DNA of 64,000 nucleotides, taken from NCBI GenBank assembly GCA_023390655.1, contig JAEWCL010000017.1:1-64000 (forward strand). The letters are read 5' to 3'. Origin of the DNA: Bacillota bacterium (lineage in GTDB: Bacteria; Bacillota; Clostridia; Christensenellales; CAG-138). Under the pieces are notes generated by a model, which searched no databases, was not told the DNA's origin, and saw only the letters and a list, made by a program, of their open reading frames with translations. The position numbers and the translations under genes are program-made. Each line of letters starts with the position of its first letter. The first letter of the stretch is position 1. This document shows positions 1 through 7,679 of this stretch, piece after piece.

Positions 1-657
1 AGTGGGGCCTATGAGGCCGGCATCGCCGGTGGGGCCGGTAGGGCCTGTAAAACCAGTCGGGCCGATAGGGCCGGTAAATCCAGTGGGACCGGTAGGACCG
101 ATGAGGCCGGCATCGCCAGTGGGGCCGGTAAATCCAGTGGGACCAGTGGGGCCTATGAGGCCGGCATCGCCGGTGGGGCCGGTAGGGCCGGTAAAACCAG
201 TCGGGCCGATAGGGCCGGTAAATCCAGTGGGACCAGTGGGACCGGTTGCACCTGCTGCACCGGTATCACCGGTGGGGCCAGTCGGGCCGATAGGGCCGGT
301 AAAACCAGTGGGACCGGTAGGGCCGATGAGGCCGGCATCGCCGGTTGGGCCGGTAAAGCCCGTAGGACCAGTGGGTCCGGTTGCACCTGCTGCACCGGTA
401 TCACCAGTGGGGCCGGTGGGGCCAATGGGGCCAGTAAAGCCCGTAGGACCGGTGGGTCCGGTTGCACCTGCTGCACCGGTATCACCAGTGGGGCCAGTGG
501 GGCCGATAGGACCGGTAAATCCAGTGGGACCGGTAGGACCGATGAGGCCGGCATCGCCGGTGGGGCCGGTAAAGCCCGTAGGACCAGTGGGTCCGGTTGC
601 GCCTGCTGCTCCAGTCGGACCAGTCGGACCAATGGGACCGGTGGGGCCGGTGGGACC
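1..657 (-). repeat. Collagen-triplet coding repeat array
   Basis: The DNA is a patchwork of 9-nt Gly-X-Y triplets in recurring super-blocks: a GFT GPT GDA GLI GPT GPT type block and a GDT GAA GAT GPT GPT GFT type block alternate. The near-identical blocks make slippage and length variation likely. It continues past the left window edge. Confidence 0.9.
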
Positions 658-1068
658 AGAGGTGGTAAGATCATCCTGCACCACGACGAGGGTTGCCTTT
701 ACGGGCACCGTGGCTGATAAAAACACCTCGGCCGTGCTGGCGTTCACAAGCGATACGGTAACCGGGGCCGCAGCAACGTCCACAATCCCGATACCGCTTA
801 CTTCTCCTGTTTTGATAGGAGAGTTGCCTTCCAGGAAGTCTCCCTGCGAGGAAGAAAGTGCGAACACTGCTCCGTTGGAGGAAGCGGAAGACAGGGTGGA
901 GACCATCCAGTTGATAACATAGCGCCCGGCTTCATTAAAAGTAATGACGCCGGTCGCGCTGTTATAAGTGATGTTACCGGCAGAGTAGACGACATTATCA
1001 AATATCACATTTGCGCTTACGGCCACAGAGCCTGCGGCCAGGCGTTCAATTTGCAATGCTATATCCAT
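1..1068 (-). CDS. Collagen-like (Gly-X-Y) surface protein with N-terminal globular domain, truncated by the window edge
   Basis: The frame is open from an ATG at 1068 to position 1, giving 356 codons without a stop; the 3' end lies outside the window. AAGGAG (1076-1081) sits 7 nt before the ATG. Residues 1-137 form a beta-rich region resembling the C1q/TNF-like trimerisation heads of BclA-type exosporium proteins. Residues 138-356 are 73 uninterrupted Gly-X-Y triplets, mostly GPT with GFT, GPI, GDA, GLI, GAA and GAT, arranged in higher-order blocks. Thr dominates the Y position, as in glycosylated spore-surface collagens. In BclA the head is usually C-terminal to the stalk; here a globular part comes first, and a second head may lie beyond the edge. 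A proline-rich plus-strand reading of the same DNA is a mirror artefact. A spore or cell-surface filament role is inferred. Confidence 0.85.
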   Translation of the reverse strand, partial: MDIALQIERLAAGSVAVSANVIFDNVVYSAGNITYNSATGVITFNEAGRYVINWMVSTLSSASSNGAVFALSSSQGDFLEGNSPIKTGEVSGIGIVDVAAAPVTVSLVNASTAEVFLSATVPVKATLVVVQDDLTTSGPTGPTGPIGPTGPTGAAGATGPTGPTGFTGPTGDAGLIGPTGPTGFTGPIGPTGPTGDTGAAGATGPTGPTGFTGPIGPTGPTGDTGAAGATGPTGPTGFTGPTGDAGLIGPTGPTGFTGPIGPTGPTGDTGAAGATGPTGPTGFTGPIGPTGFTGPTGPTGDAGLIGPTGPTGFTGPTGDAGLIGPTGPTGFTGPIGPTGFTGPTGPTGDAGLIGPT

Positions 1069-1223
1069 ACGTTTTCTCCTTTATGTGTGTATGTGCAACG
1101 GGTATGCGCCTTGTTCCCGGTATAAGAAATGCCGCTTTACCCTGCGGTGTCCTCCTTACCGGCGCGCAAGCGCAAGCACGCTGCCAAATTGCAGCTTAAA
1201 ACATGATTTTATGTTTCTGTAAC

Positions 1224-1251
1224 ATAATATGAAAAAAGAAGTATATCGGTT
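1224..1251 (-). promoter_or_regulatory. Possible mother-cell (sigma-K/E-like) promoter for the collagen-like gene
   Basis: On the minus strand a CATATTAT box (1224-1231) matches the CATAnnnT -10 pattern of sigma-K and sigma-E promoters. An AAC/ACC element (1248-1251) lies 17 nt upstream, as in the AC-17-CATAnnnTA sigma-K pattern. The boxes are short and AT-rich, so this may be chance. The rest of 1082-1295 holds no gene I can support. Confidence 0.3.
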
Positions 1252-1295
1252 CGTGATTATAAATGAAATGTATAGAACCGTGATGGATGGATGTC

Positions 1296-1327
1296 ACAAA
1301 AACAGCCTGCCCATATCGGGCAGGCTT
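1296..1327 (-). terminator. Rho-independent terminator of the VOC gene
   Basis: A perfect 9-bp stem AGCCTGCCC/GGGCAGGCT (1304-1312 with 1318-1326) has a 5-nt loop. On the minus strand it is followed by GTTTTTG. It lies just downstream of the VOC stop at 1345. Confidence 0.8.
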
Positions 1328-1344
1328 AGGCGATCAAATGGAAT

Positions 1345-1731
1345 TTACACTGTGAGCTCAAGGCGGTTTCCATCGGGATCCAATACGCAGCTCTCATAAT
1401 AACCGTCCCCGGTGGTGCGCGGCAAGCTCGTACACAAGTATCCGTCTGCCGTAAGCAGGGCGGTCAGGCGGTCAACCTCTTCCTTGCTGCCAAGCGAGAG
1501 ACTTAGATGCGTGTAGCCGATGTTACAGTCGGGAGAAACAGTCCCTGTTACGTCCGGCCGCATCATCAGCTCCAGGCGCGTCGTGCCTTCCGGGAAGGAG
1601 AGGAAGTAGGTACGCAGTCCTGTGCGCGGATTATGATACATGGAACTGGATGTTGTGCCGAAATAGGTGCAGTAGAAGGAGCGCAGGCGCTCAATATCTT
1701 GTGTAAACAACGCGGCATGGTTAATTCTCAT
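1345..1731 (-). CDS. VOC (glyoxalase/bleomycin resistance) family protein
   Basis: This 128-aa protein is a single vicinal-oxygen-chelate unit of two beta-alpha-beta-beta-beta modules, a usual length for glyoxalase I-like proteins. Four candidate metal ligands sit in the expected places: His5, Glu54, His75 and Glu125, the last in a C-terminal LDPDGNRLEL motif typical of the family. AAGGAG lies 8 nt before the ATG. It is a monocistronic minus-strand gene flanked by terminators on both sides. Members include glyoxalase I, fosfomycin-modifying enzymes and many uncharacterised proteins. All metal ligands are present, so a lyase or isomerase activity is plausible, but the substrate cannot be read from the sequence. 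Confidence 0.85.
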   Translation of the reverse strand: MRINHAALFTQDIERLRSFYCTYFGTTSSSMYHNPRTGLRTYFLSFPEGTTRLELMMRPDVTGTVSPDCNIGYTHLSLSLGSKEEVDRLTALLTADGYLCTSLPRTTGDGYYESCVLDPDGNRLELTV

Positions 1732-1775
1732 CGTGTGCTCCTTATAAAAAGAAATGCTTGCTTTCCAATCATATC

Positions 1776-1813
1776 ATAAAAACCCGAAGCGCAGTGCCTG
1801 CGCTTCGGGTTTT
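1776..1813. terminator. Strong terminator hairpin after the FAD dehydrogenase gene
   Basis: A 14-bp perfect stem (1781-1794 with 1798-1811) has a 3-nt loop. T-rich flanks occur on both sides; on the minus strand GGG is followed by TTTTTATG. It terminates the 1833-3242 gene. Confidence 0.85.
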
Positions 1814-1832
1814 GCGTTTGTAAAAGCAGGAT

Positions 1833-3242
1833 TTACGATTTGGACACGATATCGCGCGCAACCACAACGCCTGTAACGCTGGCCTGCATCAGACCGCGGG
1901 TGATACCCGCGCCGTCCCCGATCGCATAAAGGCCTTCAATGGCGGTTTGGAACCGATTGTCCACCGTTACCTTGGAGGAGTAAAATTTGACCTCCACGCC
2001 ATACAACAGGGTGTTTTTAGAATACAGGCCCGGCGCGATATGGTCAAACGCGCGCAACGCTTCAATAATGCTCGTCAAATGCCGGTGGGGGAGCACAAAG
2101 GAAAGATCCCCGGGCACCGCCGTATTGAGCGTAGGCTCGGTGGTGGACTTGCGCAGGCGGGAAGCGTCCGTACGCCTGCCTTGCAACAGGTCGCCAAGCC
2201 GCTGTACCATAATGCCGCCGCCGGTGAGCATATTGCCAAGCTGGGCGATGTAGTTGCCATACTTGATGGGCGCATTGAACGGCTGCGTAAAGCGGGTGGA
2301 TACCAGCATTGCAAAATTTGTATTCTGCGTGCGGCGCTCCTTTTCATGGTAGCTGTGGCCGTTGACGACGGCGATGCCGCCCTCATAATGCTCTTCGCTT
2401 ACAATCCCGCCGGGATTCATGCAGAACGTGCGTACGCGGTTCTCAAACGTATCCGAATAGTATACGAGCTTCGCTTCATATAGCTCCTGTGTGAGGTGGT
2501 CCATAATGGAATTCGGCACTTCCACGCGTACGCCGATATCCACTTCATTGTTGCGGGTTTCCACGCCGAGGCGCGCAGCCTCCTGCGCAAGCCATGCAGC
2601 GCCGCCGCGGCCCGGGGCAAGCACGATTTTGTCTGCGTCCACTTCAAATGTCTCGCCCTTTGCGCTTTGCAGAGTAACGCCCGTGGCTTTTCCGTTTTCC
2701 ACGCGGATTTCACGCGCGGAGGTCATTTCCATAAAGGTAAAGCCTTCCGTCTTTACCAGCGCGTCATACATGTTCTGCAACGTGGACGCGGAATATTCCG
2801 TCCCCATATGGCGGACGGGACAGCGTACCAGATGGATGTTGTAGCGGCTTGCCTCGTAGGCGATTTCGCCGACCTTCGGGTTGTTGCGGCCATGCACGGT
2901 TTCGGGCGCGCCGAATTTGGTATAAATTTGATCTGCATAGTCAATCAATGCCTGCGCTTCATGCGGGGGCATATAGTCTGTAATATTTCCGCCGACTTCG
3001 TGGGAAAGAGAAAGCTTCCCATCGGAAAACGCGCCGGCACCGGACCAGCCGTTCATAATGGCGCAGGGTTTGCAATCCACGCATTTGCCCAATGTGCGCG
3101 CAGGGCAGTTGCGGCTCATTAGGTTCCGCCCCTGATCAACAAGCAGAACATTCATGCCCGGCTTCTTGTCCAATAACTCCAAAGAGGCGAATATTCCCGC
3201 GGGACCCGCTCCAACGATCACAACATCATACTGCTTACGCAT
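1833..3242 (-). CDS. FAD-dependent dehydrogenase (COG2509-type, flavoprotein oxidoreductase)
   Basis: The 469-aa flavoprotein has an N-terminal Rossmann FAD-binding motif, GAGPAG at residues 11-16. A Cys-rich stretch follows (NCPARTLGKCVDCKPC), then NGWSGAGAFSDGKL. A C-terminal FAD motif reads GLYAIGDGAGITRGLMQAS. This layout and length match the uncharacterised FAD-dependent dehydrogenases found in many Firmicutes. The electron partner is unknown, and the Cys cluster could hold a metal or act as redox thiols. I chose the ATG at 3242 because AGGAAGGG (3251-3258) lies 8 nt upstream; an in-frame GTG at 3251 overlaps that site. It has its own sigma-A promoter and terminator, so it is probably a single-gene unit. 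Confidence 0.85.
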   Translation of the reverse strand: MRKQYDVVIVGAGPAGIFASLELLDKKPGMNVLLVDQGRNLMSRNCPARTLGKCVDCKPCAIMNGWSGAGAFSDGKLSLSHEVGGNITDYMPPHEAQALIDYADQIYTKFGAPETVHGRNNPKVGEIAYEASRYNIHLVRCPVRHMGTEYSASTLQNMYDALVKTEGFTFMEMTSAREIRVENGKATGVTLQSAKGETFEVDADKIVLAPGRGGAAWLAQEAARLGVETRNNEVDIGVRVEVPNSIMDHLTQELYEAKLVYYSDTFENRVRTFCMNPGGIVSEEHYEGGIAVVNGHSYHEKERRTQNTNFAMLVSTRFTQPFNAPIKYGNYIAQLGNMLTGGGIMVQRLGDLLQGRRTDASRLRKSTTEPTLNTAVPGDLSFVLPHRHLTSIIEALRAFDHIAPGLYSKNTLLYGVEVKFYSSKVTVDNRFQTAIEGLYAIGDGAGITRGLMQASVTGVVVARDIVSKS

Positions 3243-3288
3243 TACAAACACCCTTCCTGTAAAACCTAGTGATTTCAGAACCTAGAAC

Positions 3289-3317
3289 AGCATAACGTAT
3301 CCCCTTATCAATGTCAA
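3289..3317 (-). promoter_or_regulatory. Sigma-A promoter of the FAD dehydrogenase gene
   Basis: On the minus strand TTGACA (3312-3317) is followed after 17 bp by TATGCT (3289-3294). This is a consensus -35 and a 4/6 -10 box at ideal spacing. Confidence 0.75.
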
Positions 3318-3406
3318 TACTTCATATGCGGCATAAAAGTGATGCTTATAAAATCCGAACATTCAGAAATGTAACAATTGTGTCAAAGGAGTTCACAAGC
3401 GCCCGG

Positions 3407-3436
3407 TTGGTATTCGGCTTTCCAGCATGGTACAAT
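3407..3436 (+). promoter_or_regulatory. Sigma-A promoter of the envelope ABC operon
   Basis: TTGGTA (3407-3412), an 18-bp spacer and TACAAT (3431-3436) lie 28 bp before the lipoprotein start codon. Confidence 0.65.
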
Positions 3437-3464
3437 AGAATAAGTATTGCGGAGGCGAATAGAT

Positions 3465-4337
3465 ATGAAAAAACGCATTGCGCTCTGCCTGCTCTTGGGG
3501 TTGCTGCTTTCGGGCTGCACAGCGAAATCCGCCACAATGGAGGAGCCCCTGCAGCTCGCCGGAGAAAGGGAGGCTTCATCGGCACAAGAGCTGGAGGATT
3601 TCTTCATTTCCGGCGGGCATTCCGTGCGCCTTGGGGCGGATATCGATATGGGCGACATCATGCTCAAGCTCGCCGCATCCCGCGGTCCTGTCGAAATCAT
3701 CGGCAATGGTCACAGCATTTTAGCAAGCGCGCCCTGTGTCATCCGGTTGGAAGACGGCTGCGCCATTACATTGACGGGTGTAACGCTGCTCGCCGGGCAG
3801 ACGGGGCTCGGACTTTTGGGGAGCGGAACGCTCACGGCCTCGGATACGGTGATCTCAGCAAACATCAACGCGATACAGGCTGCGGGTTCCCTTACGTTGG
3901 ATACTGCGGCAAGCCCGCTTACATTAAACGCACAGGAAGGCTCCGGCATATTGGCGCTGGGCGTTTCCTTTAAGCAGAACAGTACGCTTGAAATAACGGC
4001 TGCAGTCGCTGCAATCAGTGCCGGCAGGGGGGATCTTACATTAAATTCCGCCGCAAAGGTTTCCTGCAGTGCAGCAGGGGACAATGTTGTAAAAACGGAC
4101 GGCACGCTGATTTTGATGGAAGACTCCGTATTGGAAACCACCAATACAGGAGAGTATAACGGCGCAAGAATAGGCGCTTTGAGCGCGGACCAAAGCGCAA
4201 CGCTCCATGTAAAGGGCGGCGTCAACGGCGTAGGCCTGTTTGTGGTGGAGCTTTACGATGATGTAACCCTGAAAGGTGCAAGCGTACCGGAACTCAAGAT
4301 CGAAGCTGGCAAGGGCAAGCTGACGTTTGAAGCGTAA
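3465..4337 (+). CDS. Lipoprotein with repetitive beta-structure, first gene of an ABC transporter operon
   Basis: The 290-aa precursor starts with a lipoprotein signal: KK, a hydrophobic core and the lipobox LLSGC with Cys18 as lipidation site. The start at 3465 is set by GGAGG (3451-3455) and by the signal peptide; an upstream in-frame start would spoil the signal. The mature part is Ala/Gly/Ser/Thr-rich with recurring short beta-strand-like segments, such as runs of LTLNAQ and LTLNSA type, which suggests a solenoid or beta-helix like adhesins and pectate-lyase folds. I do not recognise a family. It is followed by an ATPase and an FtsX-type permease, so an envelope-attached accessory role is inferred. 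Confidence 0.7.
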   Translation: MKKRIALCLLLGLLLSGCTAKSATMEEPLQLAGEREASSAQELEDFFISGGHSVRLGADIDMGDIMLKLAASRGPVEIIGNGHSILASAPCVIRLEDGCAITLTGVTLLAGQTGLGLLGSGTLTASDTVISANINAIQAAGSLTLDTAASPLTLNAQEGSGILALGVSFKQNSTLEITAAVAAISAGRGDLTLNSAAKVSCSAAGDNVVKTDGTLILMEDSVLETTNTGEYNGARIGALSADQSATLHVKGGVNGVGLFVVELYDDVTLKGASVPELKIEAGKGKLTFEA

Positions 4338-4360
4338 TGTTCACTGCCTGTGGGGGGAAC

Positions 4361-5062
4361 ATGGACTATATTTCTCTAAGTGGCGTCAAAAAAGAATACC
4401 GTATGGGAGAGGTCACCATTGAAGCGCTTTCAGGCGTAGATATGGCGGTGGAAAAAGGCGAGCTGTGCACAATCGTAGGGCCTTCAGGCGCTGGAAAGAC
4501 AACGCTTTTGAATATCTTGGGCGGCATGGATGCGCCAACCTCCGGCAGCATTCTGGTGGATGGTGAGGCAGTGGATCGGTTTGACAGAAGAAAGCTGACA
4601 TCTTACCGCCGGGATATGGTAGGGTTTGTATTCCAGTTCTACAACCTTGTTCAAAATTTGACCGCGCTTGAAAATGTTGAGCTTGCGGCACAAATCTGCA
4701 AGGATGCACTCGACCCGCGTGAAATGTTGAAAGAGGTTGGGTTGCGCGAGCGCTGCAACAACTTTCCCGCGCAGCTTTCCGGCGGAGAGCAGCAGCGCGT
4801 TGCTATTGCACGGGCGCTTGCTAAAAACCCAAAGCTGCTTTTGTGCGATGAACCGACCGGCGCGCTTGATTATCAGACAGGCAAGCAGGTGCTTTCCCTG
4901 CTGCAGCAGGCAAGCCGTAAGCAGCATATGACGGTAATCATTATTACGCACAATTCTGCTATCACCCCGATGGCGGACCGTGTGATCCATATAAAAAATG
5001 GCCGTGTTGCACAGATGACAAGAAACGATATGCCCGTGCCTGTAGAAGAGATCGAGTGGTAA
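4361..5062 (+). CDS. ABC transporter ATP-binding protein (MacB/LolD type)
   Basis: The 233-aa ATPase has a Walker A GPSGAGKTT, a Q-loop in FVFQFYNL, the signature LSGGEQQRVAIARAL, a Walker B LLLCDEPTGALD and the H-loop ITHN. This is the pattern of ATPases that pair with FtsX-type permeases (MacB, LolD, FtsE, BceA). An ATG at 4337 overlaps the lipoprotein stop, but the family usually starts at the second Met; that codon at 4361 has a G-rich Shine-Dalgarno directly upstream, so I prefer 4361. The 839-aa permease starts 1 nt after the stop, so the two are translationally linked. It probably powers lipid, peptide or lipoprotein movement in the envelope; the substrate is unknown. Confidence 0.9.
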   Translation: MDYISLSGVKKEYRMGEVTIEALSGVDMAVEKGELCTIVGPSGAGKTTLLNILGGMDAPTSGSILVDGEAVDRFDRRKLTSYRRDMVGFVFQFYNLVQNLTALENVELAAQICKDALDPREMLKEVGLRERCNNFPAQLSGGEQQRVAIARALAKNPKLLLCDEPTGALDYQTGKQVLSLLQQASRKQHMTVIIITHNSAITPMADRVIHIKNGRVAQMTRNDMPVPVEEIEW

Positions 5063-5063
5063 T

Positions 5064-7583
5064 ATGAAAAAACGGGGCCTTCTTGTCAAAAACCTGTTTC
5101 AGGAAATTCGGACTTCCAGTGCCCGTTTTCTTTCCATTGCTGCAATTTCCATGCTGGGCGTTGCCGCGTTTACTGGGCTTCGCGCAACGGGACCCGATAT
5201 GATGCTTACAGGCGACGCGTATTTAGATCAGCTTGCTCTTTCAGATATTCAGGTGATTTCGTCTGCGGGCATTACTGCTGAAGACGTCCGTGCGCTTTCT
5301 AAAATAGAGGGCGTTGAGGCGGTGGTGCCAAGCCTACAGGTGGATGCGCTGATGCGCAGGGAAACGGATGGGGAGAAGGAACTAAACGTCCACCTGCATT
5401 CCATTCCGTTTCAAAAAGAGGAACAGTATCCTGCCCGTCCGTTCCGCCTCCCGAGGTATGATATCGATCGTTCACCTGAGAACGGGATCAACCTTGTTCA
5501 GCTTACTGCGGGGCGGATGCCGCTGGATGATCATGAGGTGGCGCTCGATTCCCAGATTGTAAAGCATATGGAGGCCAAACTGGGGGATTGGATGGTATTT
5601 CATTCTTCCGGCGGCAGCGTACGCTTGCGGGTGGTGGGACTTATTGAATCCCCCAAGTATATGTCCTCGGTCGAGCGCGGCAAAAGTACCGTAGGGCGCG
5701 GTGTAAGCGATGCGTTTGCCTATGCTTCCGGAAACGCTCTTGCAAAGCTTGGTACGCGCCTTCCCGCGGTTGCCATGCTCACAACGCGCTATACACACGC
5801 GGATATTGTCGTGGAAGGCGCAAAAACGCTCAACTGCTTTTCGGAGGAATACAAACAAACCGTTTCCGCTGTTATGGACCGCTTGGAAGAGTACGGAGAG
5901 GATACGGGGGACACCTGGTATGTCCAGGGGCGGGATTCTAACCCCGGGTACGAGGATTACAGGCAGAATACGGAGCGCATTTCCGCCATCGGCCAGACGT
6001 TCCCGCTCATGTTTTATGTGGTGGCGGCGCTTGTTTCCCTCACGACCATGACGCGCATGGTAGAGGATGGCCGCATACAGATTGGCACATTGAAAGCCCT
6101 TGGGTATTCCGGAGCAGCAATCGCAGGGGGGTATTTTTCCTATGCGGCGCTTGCAACGCTTCTGGGCGGCATTGTGGGCAGTATGGTAGGGTTTCAACTG
6201 TTTCCCACCATTATTTCTAACGCCTATGGCGTATTCTACCGTCTGCCAAACTTCCAGACGCCGTATCATTGGAATATTGCCTTTGACGCCATCGTGTTTA
6301 TTACCGTCTGTACAACAGGCGCTGCCGTTTCCGCCTGTATGAGCACACTCAGGGAAGTCCCTGCCGCTATCATGCGCCCCAAAGCGCCAAAGCCAGGCAA
6401 GCGCGTGTTTTTGGAACGCATGACATTCTTATGGAAGCGCATGAATTTTACCGCCAAGGTGACTGCCCGCAACCTGCTGCGCTACAAAAAACGGTTTTGG
6501 ATGAGCACCATCGGTATTGCGGGAAGCTGTGCGCTGATGCTGACCGGCTTTGGCCTCAGGGACTCCGTTTTTGGCATTACAAATCGCCAGTTTACCAAGA
6601 TCATGCGCATGCAGCTGCAGGCATTCTCTTATGAAGCAATGGATGCGGCGGATTGGGTTGCACTTCTTAAGGGGCGCGACACTGAAGCGAACATTAAGGG
6701 GTACCTCCTGGTGCGCGATAAAACCATGGACATTGAGGATAAGGTCCGCGGGGACCGCAGCGTCCACTTTATGATGGTGCAGGATGCGGCAAAGCTCCGT
6801 CCGTTTATTGATTTGAGGACGCCGGGCGGCCAGGAACTGTCTTTACCGGATGACGGTGTCGTTGTTACAAGCAAAATTGCGGAACTGTACGGGTTGCGGG
6901 CAGGGAGCGAATTGACGCTGACCTCCGGTACAACCAGCTACCAGCTCCATATCAGCGCGGTGGCGGAAAACTACGTCATGCACTATGTGTTTATTTCGCC
7001 CGCGTATTACACGCAGGTAACAGGGCAGGAACTGATGTATAACGGTGTGCTGGCCCAAATGCGGGATACGGCGGATGAGGCCGAAAACAGGCTTGCGGCT
7101 TCTTTGCTTTCGGATGGCCGGATGTATTCCGTCAATTTCACCAAGGGGCTGCAGGACTCTCTGCATGATAACCTGAGTTCACTCAACTATGTTGTGGGCG
7201 TTCTGATCCTTTGCGCTGCGGCGCTCGCGTTCGTGGTGATGTTTAATTTAACCAATATCAACCTGACCGAACGCAGGCGGGAGCTTGCAACGCTACGGGT
7301 GCTGGGGTTTCAGGATAAAGAGCTGTACAGCTATGTTTTTCGTGAAAACAATGCGCTTGCGGCCATCGGTTCGGTGTTTGGGCTTGTGCTTGGCATCATC
7401 ATGCACCGTTATGTCATTGCGACGACGGAAGTGGATATTGTGCGGTTTGTGCGCGAAATTACGCTGTTTAGCTATATTGTCAGCGTTGCGCTTACCCTTG
7501 CGTTTTCCTATATGGTAAATTTGATGATGCGGCGCAACGTCAGAAACGTGGATATGGTAGAATCACTAAAAAGCGCGGAGTAA
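5064..7583 (+). CDS. FtsX-type ABC transporter permease
   Basis: This 839-aa membrane protein has one N-terminal transmembrane segment (near residues 20-35), a large extracytoplasmic region, three helices around residues 310-420, a second connector with extracellular domain, and three C-terminal helices (about 700-830). This is the duplicated FtsX arrangement seen in large Firmicutes permeases of the BceB/MacB superfamily. The motif near LGTLKALGY and the later LATLRVLGF are the conserved cytoplasmic coupling segments that contact the ATPase. It partners the ATPase 1 nt upstream. Such pairs act as mechanotransmitters or exporters rather than importers. The next gene has its own promoter but a functionally linked envelope type. 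Confidence 0.88.
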   Translation: MKKRGLLVKNLFQEIRTSSARFLSIAAISMLGVAAFTGLRATGPDMMLTGDAYLDQLALSDIQVISSAGITAEDVRALSKIEGVEAVVPSLQVDALMRRETDGEKELNVHLHSIPFQKEEQYPARPFRLPRYDIDRSPENGINLVQLTAGRMPLDDHEVALDSQIVKHMEAKLGDWMVFHSSGGSVRLRVVGLIESPKYMSSVERGKSTVGRGVSDAFAYASGNALAKLGTRLPAVAMLTTRYTHADIVVEGAKTLNCFSEEYKQTVSAVMDRLEEYGEDTGDTWYVQGRDSNPGYEDYRQNTERISAIGQTFPLMFYVVAALVSLTTMTRMVEDGRIQIGTLKALGYSGAAIAGGYFSYAALATLLGGIVGSMVGFQLFPTIISNAYGVFYRLPNFQTPYHWNIAFDAIVFITVCTTGAAVSACMSTLREVPAAIMRPKAPKPGKRVFLERMTFLWKRMNFTAKVTARNLLRYKKRFWMSTIGIAGSCALMLTGFGLRDSVFGITNRQFTKIMRMQLQAFSYEAMDAADWVALLKGRDTEANIKGYLLVRDKTMDIEDKVRGDRSVHFMMVQDAAKLRPFIDLRTPGGQELSLPDDGVVVTSKIAELYGLRAGSELTLTSGTTSYQLHISAVAENYVMHYVFISPAYYTQVTGQELMYNGVLAQMRDTADEAENRLAASLLSDGRMYSVNFTKGLQDSLHDNLSSLNYVVGVLILCAAALAFVVMFNLTNINLTERRRELATLRVLGFQDKELYSYVFRENNALAAIGSVFGLVLGIIMHRYVIATTEVDIVRFVREITLFSYIVSVALTLAFSYMVNLMMRRNVRNVDMVESLKSAE

Positions 7584-7605
7584 TCAGGCACAACACTGGA
7601 ACCCC

Positions 7606-7633
7606 ATGACATCCTGGTAGATAGTATTATAAA
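7606..7633 (+). promoter_or_regulatory. Probable sigma-A promoter before the YhgE-like gene
   Basis: ATGACA (7606-7611) is followed after 16 bp by TATAAA (7628-7633), both 5/6 to consensus. It lies in the 96-bp gap after the permease and could transcribe the YhgE-like gene independently. Confidence 0.5.
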
Positions 7634-7679
7634 AATCACAGGCCCGATAAGGGTTTGGGAAAATAAGAAGGAAGCTGCT

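Noticed and set aside
1..657. Repeat array considered as CRISPR
   Set aside because: Units are 9-nt codon triplets, not 28-36-nt direct repeats with unique spacers, and no cas gene is nearby.
2..922. Proline-rich plus-strand open frame of 306 codons
   Set aside because: It is the antisense of the Gly-X-Y array; the minus strand reads as perfect collagen triplets with a good start site and ribosome binding site.
1011..1199. Short plus-strand open frame upstream of the collagen-like gene
   Set aside because: It runs antisense to the collagen-like gene's start region, has no ribosome binding site and no recognisable protein features.
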